From Vulcanimicrobiota bacterium (GTDB lineage Bacteria > Vulcanimicrobiota > Vulcanimicrobiia > Vulcanimicrobiales > Vulcanimicrobiaceae), in the NCBI GenBank assembly GCA_019241305.1, contig JAFAXE010000136.1, positions 1 through 46,341 on the forward strand: a stretch of 46,341 nt of DNA, in the 5' to 3' direction. The notes below the pieces were generated by a model. That model ran no database searches, was not told the DNA's origin, and saw only the letters and a list, made by a program, of their open reading frames with translations. Position 1 is the first letter of the stretch, and each line of letters begins with the position of its first letter. The position numbers and the translations under genes were made by a program. Positions 34,712 through 43,000 of the stretch are shown in pieces.

Positions 34712-34749
34712 CTGTTCCCGCAGAACGTGATCGCGTTCTGCGGGAACAG
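34712..34749. terminator. 16-bp perfect hairpin between convergent genes
   Basis: CTGTTCCCGCAGAACG, a 6-base loop TGATCG, and CGTTCTGCGGGAACAG form a perfect 16-bp stem. It lies between the ends of the secreted-repeat lipoprotein gene and the PQQ-like propeller gene, where a bidirectional terminator is expected. The flanks are A-rich on one side (AAAA) and TTTATAG-like when read on the minus strand, without a long T-run. Confidence 0.8.
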
Positions 34750-34789
34750 AAAACCGGAGCGACGCGAAACTTCGGCGCCGACGCGGCGC

Positions 34790-36112
34790 CTATGCGTCCT
34801 GAGACCAGTGAATCGTGTTCAGGGGAATCGCGGAGATACGCCCCGTGTTGCTCCCAATGATGAGCGAACCTCCTACGATGATCGGCGATCCGACGTTGAA
34901 GGACGTACTCGTCTTGCGGGCACCAATCAAGCGGCCTGAACCCGCGTGGAGCGCCCACAAATATCCCTGCAAATCTCCAAAGTACACGATGCCGGCTCGT
35001 GCTACCACGCCACCCTTGACGGCGCCGTGCACGCGGCGACGCCAGAGTACTTTCCCGCTCGCCGGATCGATCGCGTGCAGATACGGTGCAACGGCGCTCC
35101 CGACGTAGAGACGATCGTGATACAAAAGCGGTATCGCGGACTCGTTACGCGGCGGCACCGTCCCTGATTCCAACGCGACGTCCCAATGGAGCTTCCCGGA
35201 ACGCGCATCGAGCGCGTACACGTGCTCCTGCGCGGCGACGCCGGGATCGACCGGCGGCCCACCCTTCACGGGCGCGAGGTAATCGCAAAAAATGGTCTCG
35301 CCATCGCTTGCCGGCGGACAGTCACCAACACCGGAGTTCTGCGACGATAATTCCCACTTCCAGGCAAGGCCGCCGCTTCCGCGATGGATCGCCATGACGC
35401 GATTGGGAAAGATACCGGTGGTGACCAACAGGTCGTTCGCGACGGGAACGGCACCAACCATCGACGCGACCGTGTGAACGTTGCGGCGGTACAGCGGTTT
35501 CCCCGTGCGCGGATCGAGTGCCACGATGACGCCATCGCCATCGTGGTGGATCAGGACACCGTCCGCGATTGCAGCGGTGGGTTGCCCCGTGCCGGTGAGC
35601 GGATAGAACCAGCGCCGTCGACCGGTTTTCGCATCGAGCGCGAGGATGCCGCTGCGACCACTACCGACCCGCACTCGTTTGCGTGGCGCGATCGTCGTGG
35701 AGTCGGCATTCCCTTCGCCGACGATGAGCATGCCGTCATAGACGAGTGGATTCGATTTGAGACCGTTGTGCGCGCGGTACGTCCAACGAATGCGACCTGT
35801 CGCCGCATCGATCGCGTAAAGCACTCCCCCGTTCGTTCCAACGTACAGAATGCCGTTAACGACGGTAGGACTCGCGGAAATCTGACCGTGCGTCTCGACA
35901 TTCCAAGCCGGCGCTCGCGGTGCGTCGATGACAGGATTGTGCGCGTCGTTGAGGCGGAATTGCGTCCACGATTGCGGCATGGCGAGGGGCCGCTCCGCGA
36001 CGACGGCGGCGGGCTGGGAATCGCCCGTCGCTTTCCCCATTGCCCAGCCCACGGCGAGAAGCGTCGTCAGCCCGGCGGCTGCGAGCAGGGCGTTCGTGCG
36101 ACGCTGGACCAT
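34790..36112 (-). CDS. PQQ-like beta-propeller protein, membrane-anchored or exported
   Basis: The 440-residue product has an N-terminal hydrophobic segment (NALLAAAGLTTLLAVGWAMG) that could be a signal anchor. About seven to eight PQQ-repeat blades follow, with the repeated pattern LYAIDAATGRIRWTY, ILALDAKTGRRRWFY, VYALDARSGKLHWDV and LHAIDPASGKVLWRRR. Such quinoprotein-like propellers either bind PQQ as dehydrogenases or, like BamB, act as scaffolds. The conserved Trp docking motifs are present, but I see no dehydrogenase active-site disulphide, so a non-enzymatic role is as likely. ATG 36112 lacks a clear ribosome binding site. It is a distant relative of the propeller at 43795-45030. Confidence 0.85.
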   Translation of the reverse strand: MVQRRTNALLAAAGLTTLLAVGWAMGKATGDSQPAAVVAERPLAMPQSWTQFRLNDAHNPVIDAPRAPAWNVETHGQISASPTVVNGILYVGTNGGVLYAIDAATGRIRWTYRAHNGLKSNPLVYDGMLIVGEGNADSTTIAPRKRVRVGSGRSGILALDAKTGRRRWFYPLTGTGQPTAAIADGVLIHHDGDGVIVALDPRTGKPLYRRNVHTVASMVGAVPVANDLLVTTGIFPNRVMAIHRGSGGLAWKWELSSQNSGVGDCPPASDGETIFCDYLAPVKGGPPVDPGVAAQEHVYALDARSGKLHWDVALESGTVPPRNESAIPLLYHDRLYVGSAVAPYLHAIDPASGKVLWRRRVHGAVKGGVVARAGIVYFGDLQGYLWALHAGSGRLIGARKTSTSFNVGSPIIVGGSLIIGSNTGRISAIPLNTIHWSQDA

Positions 36113-36225
36113 GGCAATGGATTATTCCCTATTTCTGTTGCACGTATGCAGCCGCTTAACGTTGCTGCAGCCTCGCTGGGACCGGCCGGTACGGGAAGTA
36201 CGCAGCCTTCCGAGAAGGCCACGAG

Positions 36226-36405
36226 ATGAACAGCTATACGCTTGACGCGGAGCTTTTGGCGTCGCTGTTACGAGAAGCAGAAGCGGCGCACGCCGCCTAC
36301 GAGAAATCCCTCGGCCACGCCGATGCCGACTGGCCGGCGTGGTACGCCTCCTATATCATCGACGAACTCGAACGGCGGGAGCGCACCGAAGTCGGCGGCG
36401 GCTAA
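36226..36405 (+). CDS. Small 59-residue helical protein
   Basis: This short frame reads MNSYTLDAELLASLLREAEA, continues with AHAAYEKSLGHADADWPAWY and ends ASYIIDELERRERTEVGGG. The AHAAYEKSLG and DADWPAWYASYI parts resemble short proteins I recall from other bacteria (pattern H..YE...G..D.DWP.WYA.Y), usually next to or fused with small-molecule-binding domains. AGAAGG-like sequence precedes ATG 36226 at about nine bases. It lies between the start of the PQQ propeller gene (divergent) and the end of the DUF4239 gene (convergent). The function is unknown; the coding call rests on the motif and third-position GC preference. Confidence 0.65.
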   Translation: MNSYTLDAELLASLLREAEAAHAAYEKSLGHADADWPAWYASYIIDELERRERTEVGGG

Positions 36406-36420
36406 ACGACGCACCTCGCG

Positions 36421-37248
36421 TCAGGGAGCGGAAACGGGGGTGCGGAAGCGCTCCATGTTGTTGTTCTCAATGACGAACGTCCACGCTTCGGACGTGACCC
36501 GGAGTCCGTTGCTATAGGGGCGGTCGAATTCGACCACGACGCCGAAGAGCAGCCCAATCATCCCCGTGACGAGCGCCGTCATCGTCAGTTGTAACACGCG
36601 GCTGCAGCCGAAAAGAAAGACGAAAGCCGTCAGCAACATCCAACCAAAGATCAGCGCAAGATAGAGCGCCCCAGGAATCTGACGGGCCGCATCGATCAAC
36701 CGTTTGCGCCGGTCGTTCGAAACCGCCTCGAGGTTGTTCACGACGATCTGTTGCGATGAGGATTGGTCAAACGCTTCTCCGATGGACGCATTGTGCCGAA
36801 TCGGTGCACGGGCCACGGTCTCGAAAACTTTTAAGAGCAGATCGCGCGCGCGCAGATCCTGCCGGTCCTCGGCCAATAACGGCCATTCGAAGTCCCGAAC
36901 TCGAAAGGCGTAGTCCGCCAAGAGCGTGCGCACGCGGCGCTGGGTCGGCTGCGGCAGTACCCCCGCGGTGGCGAAGCTCTCCGCAACGTCGCTTGCTTCC
37001 GTATCCGCATTGCGCTGCGCCGCGTCGAAGTTGCCCCACGCGGCAGCAACCAGGAATGCGAGCACCACCGCGAACATCAGGCCGACGATCGAAACGAGAA
37101 ACCCGGCCACGTCGTGGTGCGGAATGAGCACGTCGCTCTTGACGAAGCGCCGAAACGCGTCGTGAAGTACCGCCGCGATGATGGCCGGTATCGCCGCGAA
37201 TAAAACGAGCGCGAGCCATACCGGCAACACGTCCAAGAGATGCTGCAT
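36421..37248 (-). CDS. DUF4239 membrane protein
   Basis: The 275-residue protein has two N-terminal membrane helices (LPVWLALVLFAAIPAIIAAV, and GFLVSIVGLMFAVVLAFLVA followed by AAWGNFDAAQ). A helical soluble middle of about 110 residues follows, then two C-terminal helices (LYLALIFGWMLLTAFVFLF and TALVTGMIGLLFGVVVEF). This fits DUF4239 (bestrophin-like in some annotations), of unknown function. ATG 37248 is preceded by AAGGAG at good spacing, 17 bases after the glyS stop, so it is probably the last gene of the glyS transcript. No functional residues can be assigned. Confidence 0.82.
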   Translation of the reverse strand: MQHLLDVLPVWLALVLFAAIPAIIAAVLHDAFRRFVKSDVLIPHHDVAGFLVSIVGLMFAVVLAFLVAAAWGNFDAAQRNADTEASDVAESFATAGVLPQPTQRRVRTLLADYAFRVRDFEWPLLAEDRQDLRARDLLLKVFETVARAPIRHNASIGEAFDQSSSQQIVVNNLEAVSNDRRKRLIDAARQIPGALYLALIFGWMLLTAFVFLFGCSRVLQLTMTALVTGMIGLLFGVVVEFDRPYSNGLRVTSEAWTFVIENNNMERFRTPVSAP

Positions 37249-37265
37249 GCCCTGCGCTCCTTCGA

Positions 37266-38609
37266 CTAGGTGGGAAGCCGCTCCTCAAAATAGGCGGCAA
37301 GCGCGTCGCTCGCGACCCGTTCCTGCGCCATGGAATCGCGGTCGCGGACCGTGACCGTTGCATCCTCTAACGTGTCGTAGTCGACCGTCACACAGTGCGG
37401 CGTACCGATTTCATCCTGCCGGCGGTACAGTTGTCCGATGTTCCCCTCGTCATACTGCGTACGCATTCCCGCGCTGCGCAGCTCGGCTTCGATGCGCCTT
37501 GCCCGCTCGACCAATTCCGGTTTGTTGCGCGCAAGCGAAAAAACCGCAACATTCACCGGCGCAATCGCGGGGTGAAAGCGCAGGACGACGCGTTCGGCGT
37601 CCTTGCCGTTCGCGTCGACGGTTTTCTCGCGAGCATAAGCGTCGACCAGCACCACCAGCGTCGTGCGGTCGAGCCCGGCCGAACTCTCGATCAGGATTGG
37701 GGTGTACTTGCTCTTCGTGGCCTCGTCGAAGAACGTCAGGTCCTTCCCCGACAGCCGCATATGCGCATCGAGGTCGTACGTGCCGCGATGCGCGATGGAT
37801 TCGAGTTCGCCCCAGCCCCAGGGAAACTCGTACTCCACATCGGTGCAGGCCTGCGCATAGTGCGGCCGTTCATCGGGCGACAATTCGTGAAAGCGGAGCT
37901 TTTCGGGGCGCACGCCATAGCGTGAGTACCACGCCTTGCGCGCGGCGACCCATTCCCGGTACCAGTCGAGGTCGCGTCCGTCGTGCGGAACGAAGAACTC
38001 GAGCTCCATCTGGTCGAATTCACGCATGCGAAACGTAAAGTTGCCGGGCGTGATCTCGTTGCGAAAAGCCTTTCCAATTTGCGCAACGCCGAAGGGCGGC
38101 TTCTTGCGCGCGGTCTGATAGATGTTTTTGAAGTTGACGAAGATGCCCTGAGCCGTCTCGGGGCGCAGGTACGCGAGCGAGGCGCTGTCTTCCAACGGCC
38201 CGACGTTCGTACGCAGCATCAAATTGAAGTCGCGCGGCTCGGTGAGCGTTCCGCGCATCCCGCAGTTCGGGCACTGCTCGAACGACTGAAGATGATCCGC
38301 GCGGAAGCGATGTTTGCAATGACGGCAGTCGATGAACTGATCGACGAACACGTCGACGTGGCCGGAGGCTTTCCACACGAGCGGATGCATGATGATAGAG
38401 GACTCGAACGGCACGACATCCTGGCGGGCGAGCACCATCTCGCGCCACCACGCCTGGCGCACGTTACTCTTCAGCTGCGCGCCCAGCGGCCCGTAGTCGT
38501 ACAGGCCCGCGATACCACCGTACACCTCGCTCGAGGGGAAAACGAAACCGCGCCGTTTTGCGAGGGCGGAGATTTCTTCCATCGTGGCACTGCGCTCAGG
38601 GGCCATCAT
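37266..38609 (-). CDS. glyS: Glycyl-tRNA synthetase, single-chain alpha2 type
   Basis: The roughly 447-residue class II synthetase charges tRNA-Gly with glycine in the cytosol. It shows the N-terminal VYGGIAGLYDYGPLGAQLK, a zinc-like insertion with two CxxC pairs (CRHC and CPNC), the YLRPETAQGIFVNFKN segment, motif 2 FRNEITPGNFTFRMREFDQM, and the C-terminal anticodon-binding domain (FHPAIAPVNVAVFSLARNKP). This is the alpha2 form found in archaea, eukaryotes, Thermus and Actinobacteria, not the alpha2-beta2 form of most Proteobacteria. The start is taken at ATG 38609, 25 bases after the upstream MmcQ/YjbR stop; ATG 38606 and ATG 38582 are also possible, and the frame is open further up. DUF4239 follows 17 bases downstream. 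Confidence 0.94.
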   Translation of the reverse strand: MMAPERSATMEEISALAKRRGFVFPSSEVYGGIAGLYDYGPLGAQLKSNVRQAWWREMVLARQDVVPFESSIIMHPLVWKASGHVDVFVDQFIDCRHCKHRFRADHLQSFEQCPNCGMRGTLTEPRDFNLMLRTNVGPLEDSASLAYLRPETAQGIFVNFKNIYQTARKKPPFGVAQIGKAFRNEITPGNFTFRMREFDQMELEFFVPHDGRDLDWYREWVAARKAWYSRYGVRPEKLRFHELSPDERPHYAQACTDVEYEFPWGWGELESIAHRGTYDLDAHMRLSGKDLTFFDEATKSKYTPILIESSAGLDRTTLVVLVDAYAREKTVDANGKDAERVVLRFHPAIAPVNVAVFSLARNKPELVERARRIEAELRSAGMRTQYDEGNIGQLYRRQDEIGTPHCVTVDYDTLEDATVTVRDRDSMAQERVASDALAAYFEERLPT

Positions 38610-38634
38610 GAGACGCGACCGTTCGCGCCCCGGT

Positions 38635-39102
38635 TCAGCGTTTCTTGTTCGTACGCGTTGGCGAGCCGGTGCGTTTACCGGAGCGGCCCGGCCGTGCAGT
38701 TGTGCGCTTTGCAGCGCCGGTTTCGAGGTACGCATCGACGGCACGCTTTGGAGCGCGCGCTAGCCATGCTTCAACGACGACCTCTTTGAGCTTGTTCGCT
38801 CGAATCTTCGGGAGGCGAACAAGTACGGCAGGATACCCATTGAAGTGCGGCGTCGTAAAAAACACTGAGGGATCGCTTTTGAGCAAGACCTCTTTCATTT
38901 CGAGGTCGGCGGTGCGGACGCCCAAAATCGGACCTTTTGGCGCCGCATCGCCCAGGGCGACCAAATCTGATTTCCGTAAAGGCCGCTCCCACACAAACAA
39001 CGTATCGTTGACCACCCACGCCATGTGTCCGTGCGACAGAGTTTCCTCCGTTCCGCCCGGCAGCGCGAGCGCATAGCGCCGGACGTCACGCCATGAAGCC
39101 AT
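38635..39102 (-). CDS. MmcQ/YjbR-family protein
   Basis: The 155-residue protein begins MASWRDVRRYALALPGGTEE and shows MAWVVNDTLFVW, SDPSVFFTTPHFNGYPAVLV, and VVEAWLARAPKRAVDAYLE. This is the layout of the YjbR/CyaY-like alpha/beta family, probably a small nucleic-acid- or metabolite-binding protein; no catalytic residues are known. The last 30 residues are a basic Arg/Lys/Thr tail (RTTARPGRSGKRTGSPTRTN), which may bind nucleic acid. It sits between rlmN and glyS on the same strand. The start ATG 39102 overlaps the end of a possible small frame running down from rlmN. Confidence 0.85.
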   Translation of the reverse strand: MASWRDVRRYALALPGGTEETLSHGHMAWVVNDTLFVWERPLRKSDLVALGDAAPKGPILGVRTADLEMKEVLLKSDPSVFFTTPHFNGYPAVLVRLPKIRANKLKEVVVEAWLARAPKRAVDAYLETGAAKRTTARPGRSGKRTGSPTRTNKKR

Positions 39103-39220
39103 AGCGAGCGTTTCGACGCCTCACGCAAAAGCGCTTGCCAACAGCGCGGCCACTTCTTCCAGCTCGATGCGGTCCTTCGTTTGTGAAGGCGTTCACGCGA
39201 TCGCTCAGAGTCTCGTTCAT
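39086..39220 (-). other. Possible small or frameshifted ORF downstream of rlmN
   Basis: An ATG overlaps the rlmN stop (TAATG), a classic coupling joint, and opens a 44-codon frame beginning MNETLSDRVNAFT that then turns arginine-rich and poor. From about 39184 to 39121 another frame reads TKDRIELEEVAALLASAFA, a much better protein-like sequence, ending in TGA. A one-base shift would join them into a 32-residue helical protein. This may be a decayed gene, a sequencing indel or chance. A CCTTC/GAAGG inverted repeat lies just at the junction. Confidence 0.25.
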
Positions 39221-40332
39221 TAGCGCGATCCGTGTGCCTTCGGCTGCGTCTCGGCTTGCAACTGGCCGCACGCGGCCGCGATGTCGCGGCCCATGGGCAC
39301 GCGTACCGTGGTGGGAATGTGATGCGACTCGAGGATCTTTTGAAACGAGCGGATGCGGCCTTCCGCCGTGCCGGCGAACGACGCATCCGGCGTTTGGTTG
39401 TATGGAATGAGGTTGACGTGGTAAAGCCTTCCACGCAGCAGAGCGGCTAGCGCACGGGCAGTTTCCTCGTTGTCGTTCACGCCGGCCAGCATCACGTATT
39501 CGATGAAGACTTTCCGACGCGTGCGCGCGATGTAGCGGTCGGTAGCAGCAATCAGCGCCTCCAGGGGATAACGCCGGTTGACCGGCATGAGAACCGACCG
39601 CTGTACATCCGTTGGGGCATGCAAAGAGATGGCGAGGTTCACTTGACCGTAGCGCTCGGCAAAGCGGTCGATTTCCGGCACGAGGCCGACCGTCGAGATC
39701 GTGATGTGCCGGTGTCCAAGAGCGAAGCCGTGGGGATCGGTCAAGAGCGCGACGGCCCCCATGACTGCGTCCGCGTTTGCAAGCGGCTCGCCTTGCCCCA
39801 TGAAGACGATGTTGGTGATTTTCTTGCCGCGCGACTTGAGCTCGCGTGCAAAATAGCGAGCCTGGTCGAAGATCTCGATGGCCTCGAGATTTCGCGTAAA
39901 GCCACCTTGTCCGGTGGCACAGAATGCGCACTGATAGGCGCATCCCGCTTGACTGGAGATGCAGACCGTCGTGCGCTCACCATAGTGCTCCATGAGGACG
40001 GCCTCGACCTCGGCCCCATCCCCCAACCGGAACAAGCCTTTCGTGGTCTGGCCGTCTCCGGAACGCTGCAGGACGACGGGCCAGAGTGACTCGAGCTCGA
40101 ACCCGTCCTCTACGAGCCGTTGCCTGATCTCATGAGGCAAGACGCTGATCGCCTCAACATCATCGACAAGTTCTCGCGTAACGGCGCGATAGAGCTGATT
40201 CGTGCGGTACGTACGAACGCCGTACGCTCGGAGAAAGGCATCTACGTCACCGAAGCCGGCGCGCCGGAGTTTCTCCTCAAGCCAAATGCTTTGTGCACTC
40301 GTCGGAGCGGAGTCCGTTGCGGCGCTCACCAT
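39220..40332 (-). CDS. rlmN: Dual-specificity RNA methyltransferase RlmN
   Basis: The 370-residue radical-SAM enzyme methylates C2 of A2503 in 23S rRNA and A37 in some tRNAs. The iron-sulphur motif is CAYQCAFC within SSQAGCAYQCAFCATGQGG. Other family parts are NIVFMGQGEPLANADAVMGA, ISTVGLVPEIDRFAE, NLAISLHAPTD and the C-terminal DIAAACGQLQ, whose Cys is the methyl-carrying residue. ATG 40332 overlaps the last bases of the uracil-DNA glycosylase gene, so the two are coupled. Identification is secure. Confidence 0.96.
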   Translation of the reverse strand: MVSAATDSAPTSAQSIWLEEKLRRAGFGDVDAFLRAYGVRTYRTNQLYRAVTRELVDDVEAISVLPHEIRQRLVEDGFELESLWPVVLQRSGDGQTTKGLFRLGDGAEVEAVLMEHYGERTTVCISSQAGCAYQCAFCATGQGGFTRNLEAIEIFDQARYFARELKSRGKKITNIVFMGQGEPLANADAVMGAVALLTDPHGFALGHRHITISTVGLVPEIDRFAERYGQVNLAISLHAPTDVQRSVLMPVNRRYPLEALIAATDRYIARTRRKVFIEYVMLAGVNDNEETARALAALLRGRLYHVNLIPYNQTPDASFAGTAEGRIRSFQKILESHHIPTTVRVPMGRDIAAACGQLQAETQPKAHGSR

Positions 40333-41012
40333 CGTTCAGTACGAAACAACTCGGCCTGCACGACGCTCACCTCGAGCGCAACGGCAGGTTGTGGCGGTGG
40401 CTCATCGAGCCTCGCCCGAACCGCCTTGAGATCTTCCCACACGAGCCGCTTGACCGCGTTGATCTCACCGCCCGTCTGCCGCAAAATGTACGCGGGGTGG
40501 AACGAGACCATCAGCGGAATGTCATGCGGCCCGATATACCACTGGCCACGCTGTTTTGTAATAGAAAACCTCGGCCCGAGAAAGGACTTGGCAGCCGGGG
40601 CCCCCAGCGCGAGGATCACCTTCGGCCGAATCACGTCGATTTGCTCGTCAAGGTACTGGCGGCAATTCGCCATCTCGTCGGGCTCAGGCGCACGGTTACG
40701 AAGTTTCTGGCCGTCGAAGAGCGTCGGCCGGCATTTGACGGTGTTGCAAATGTAGACGGCTTCACGCGGCAGGCCGATCGCAAGTAACATGCGATCGAGC
40801 AATTCGCCGGCCCGGCCGACGAAGGGACGCCCGAGCTCGTCCTCCGTTTCGCCCGGGCCCTCTCCCACGACCATCAGTGCGGCGCACGGATCACCTTCGC
40901 CGTAGACACTGCGCTTGCGCGTCGAACCGATCGCGCATTTTCGGCAGCGGTCGACGATGACGGCAGCGTCAACGAGGAATCGCTCCCGTCCGCCGCGGTC
41001 CTCTAGCGCCAC
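40326..41012 (-). CDS. Uracil-DNA glycosylase, family 4 (Fe-S type)
   Basis: The roughly 228-residue enzyme removes uracil from DNA in base-excision repair. It has motif A GEGPGETEDELGRPFVGRAG and motif B FHPAYILRQTGG. Cysteines for a [4Fe-4S] cluster are visible in DRCRKCAIG and in CNTVKCRP with ENCRQ-like NCRQYL. The start is GTG 41012, overlapping the tail of the glycosyltransferase gene by ten bases; the frame is open further upstream but without likely coding sequence. It overlaps rlmN downstream by seven bases. Its place inside a translation-related cluster suggests constitutive expression. Confidence 0.92.
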   Translation of the reverse strand: MALEDRGGRERFLVDAAVIVDRCRKCAIGSTRKRSVYGEGDPCAALMVVGEGPGETEDELGRPFVGRAGELLDRMLLAIGLPREAVYICNTVKCRPTLFDGQKLRNRAPEPDEMANCRQYLDEQIDVIRPKVILALGAPAAKSFLGPRFSITKQRGQWYIGPHDIPLMVSFHPAYILRQTGGEINAVKRLVWEDLKAVRARLDEPPPQPAVALEVSVVQAELFRTERW

Positions 41013-41890
41013 AGCAAGCGCCTCGCGCCGAGCGCCGCACCTCCGATGAGGGCAGCGTAGAGCACATACCGCCCCGCCAGCGCCGCGACGAGCGCCGCAT
41101 ACCAGGCGACGCCGTGGTGTTTGAGCCAATACTTACGACGCGAACGTTGCTTGTGCCGTTCGACGCTATACAATCCTCGCGCGCTGCCTTGCCCCGCGTG
41201 CACCGCGACGCTGCTCGGAACGAACCACACCTCGTACCCCGCATCGCGCACGCGCCGGGCATAGTCGACTTCCTCGTGATACAAAAAAAAGCGCTCGTCG
41301 AAAAGGCCGACGTCCCGAAAGAGGGAGCGACGGATCGCCAGAGCCGCGCCGATCGCGAGATCTACCTGCCGCTCCGTGTCGTAGTGCCAGCCGCGTAATG
41401 AGGCGCCGTTGGCAAAGCGCTGCAAGAACGGCCATTCGCCCCATGCACTCGAGCGCAGAAACGCACCGAGCCACGTATCGAACTCGCCGCAGGATTGCTG
41501 CACGCTCCCGTCCGGGTCGAAGATGCGCGACCCTGCAATCCCACAGGCCGGATGCGCATCCATGAAATCGACGATGTTCGCAAGAGCGCGGTCGCGGATT
41601 TCCGCATCCGGGTTCAGAAGATACACGTACTGCGATGTGGTCGCGAGGAACGCACGGTTGCAGGCCGCACCGAAGCCAAGGTTGCGGCCGTTCTCGACGA
41701 TCTGAACGCGGTCGCCGTACCGCTTTCTGATGTACTCACGGCTGCCATCGCTCGAGCCGTTATCGGAAACGACGACACGCGCGAATTGCGGATCTTCATG
41801 CAGCTCGCTCAGCGCGAAGATGGAGTCGAGCGCGGTAGCGATCTTGTCCTTGTCGTTCCAGCAAACGACGATGACGTCAACCCGTGGCAT
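41003..41890 (-). CDS. Family 2 glycosyltransferase (rhamnosyltransferase-like)
   Basis: The roughly 295-residue protein has the GT2 GT-A fold: DVIVVCWNDKDKIATALDSI at the N-terminus, VVVSDNGSSDGSREYI, NLGFGAACNRAFL, YLLNPDAEI with the acidic metal-binding position, and FDERFFLYHEEVDYARRVRD holding the catalytic-base acid. It resembles WbbL-like rhamnosyltransferases that build surface polysaccharide. A hydrophobic C-terminal segment (ALVAALAGRYVLYAALIGG) may anchor it to the membrane. ATG 41890 lies two bases after the prfB stop; the frame is open upstream inside prfB. Sugar specificity cannot be read. Confidence 0.9.
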   Translation of the reverse strand: MPRVDVIVVCWNDKDKIATALDSIFALSELHEDPQFARVVVSDNGSSDGSREYIRKRYGDRVQIVENGRNLGFGAACNRAFLATTSQYVYLLNPDAEIRDRALANIVDFMDAHPACGIAGSRIFDPDGSVQQSCGEFDTWLGAFLRSSAWGEWPFLQRFANGASLRGWHYDTERQVDLAIGAALAIRRSLFRDVGLFDERFFLYHEEVDYARRVRDAGYEVWFVPSSVAVHAGQGSARGLYSVERHKQRSRRKYWLKHHGVAWYAALVAALAGRYVLYAALIGGAALGARRLLWR

Positions 41891-41892
41891 CG

Positions 41893-43000
41893 CTAGGCGC
41901 TCAGGCGGTGACGCTGCTGAAGGTACGGCCAAATGAACGGATCGATCGCGCCCTCGAGGACTGCGGTCGCGTTGGACGTGTCGACGTTCGTCCGGTGATC
42001 CTTCACCATGGTGTACGGCTGCAACACGTACGAGCGAATTTGCGAGCCCCATTCGTTGGCGCGCCGTTCGCCGCGCAACTCGGCCAGCTTCTGCTCACGT
42101 TCCTCCATCTCACGCTGCACGAGCTTCGCGCGCAAAATGTTCATTGCCACATCTCGGTTTTGAATTTGCGAACGCTCTTGCTGCGAGGCAACGACGATGC
42201 CGGTCGGCGTGTGCGTAATCCGAATCGCGGACTCCGTCTTGTTGACGTACTGGCCACCAGCGCCGCCCGACTTGAAGGTTTCGATACGCAAATCTTCCGG
42301 TTTGATCTCCACGTCGACTGCTTCGCCGCTTTCGACTTCCGGAACCACGTCAACCGACGCAAAGGAAGTATGCCGGCGGTGCTGCTGGTCGAAAGGCGAG
42401 ATGCGCACCAAGCGGTGCACCCCGCGTTCGCTCTCTAACATTCCGTAGGCGTTGCGTCCGCGCACGAAAAACGTGATCGACTTCAAGCCGGCTTCTTCCG
42501 CGGGCGATTCTTCCGCGACGAGCGTTTGGAAGTTTTTCTGTTCGGCCCACCGCAGGTACATGCGAGCCAGCATTTGCGTCCAGTCGGCGGCATCGACGCC
42601 GCCGGCACCGGCGTGAATCGTCACGATGGCGCCGTGGTCATCGTACTCGCGGTCGAAATTCGCCGCTAAATCAAGGGCGTCGAGGCGCGTCGACACCTCT
42701 GTGAGCGACCGGTCGACCTCTTCTGCAGCACCAGCCTCCTCGCCCAGCACGTCGAGCGTCTCCTCTGCGTCGTGCAGCAAGCGCGCGATCGCATCGAACG
42801 AGTCCACGTCGTCGCGCACGTCCGCAAGCTGTTTCATGACGCGCTGCGCCGCTTCTGGGTCATCCCAAAAACCCGGCTGGAGGGAACGAAGCTCGAGCTC
42901 GGTTAGACGACGGCTCTTGGCGGTATAGTCAAAGACGCACCTTGAGCGCGTCGAGCCGTTCGCTAAGGCGGTCAATCTGGGCGGTCTGCGCTTCGCTCAT
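41893..43000 (-). CDS. prfB: Peptide chain release factor 2, with +1 programmed frameshift
   Basis: RF2 ends translation at UAA and UGA codons in the ribosome. The gene begins at ATG 43000 with 23 codons (MSEAQTAQIDRLSERLDALK, then VRL) and meets TGA at 42931-42929. A +1 shift at CTT TGA C then continues the frame as DYTAKSRRLTELELRS, giving about 368 residues, the normal RF2 length. The GGQ loop is in FKSGGAGGQYVNKTESAIRI. The usual stop-recognition tripeptide SPF lies in RISPFDQQHRRH. A naive call would start late in another frame and give a false N-terminus. The gene heads the cluster leading to the glycosyltransferase two bases downstream. The shift lets RF2 control its own amount. Confidence 0.95.
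42928..42943 (-). promoter_or_regulatory. prfB +1 programmed frameshift site
   Basis: On the minus strand the site reads AAGGTG CGT CTT TGA C. AAGGTG acts as the internal Shine-Dalgarno-like stimulator three bases before the slippery CTT; TGA at 42931-42929 is the in-frame stop, and C after it makes termination weak. This matches the E. coli arrangement in order and spacing. The ribosome slips from CTT to TTT and reads GAC next when RF2 is scarce. Confidence 0.95.
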
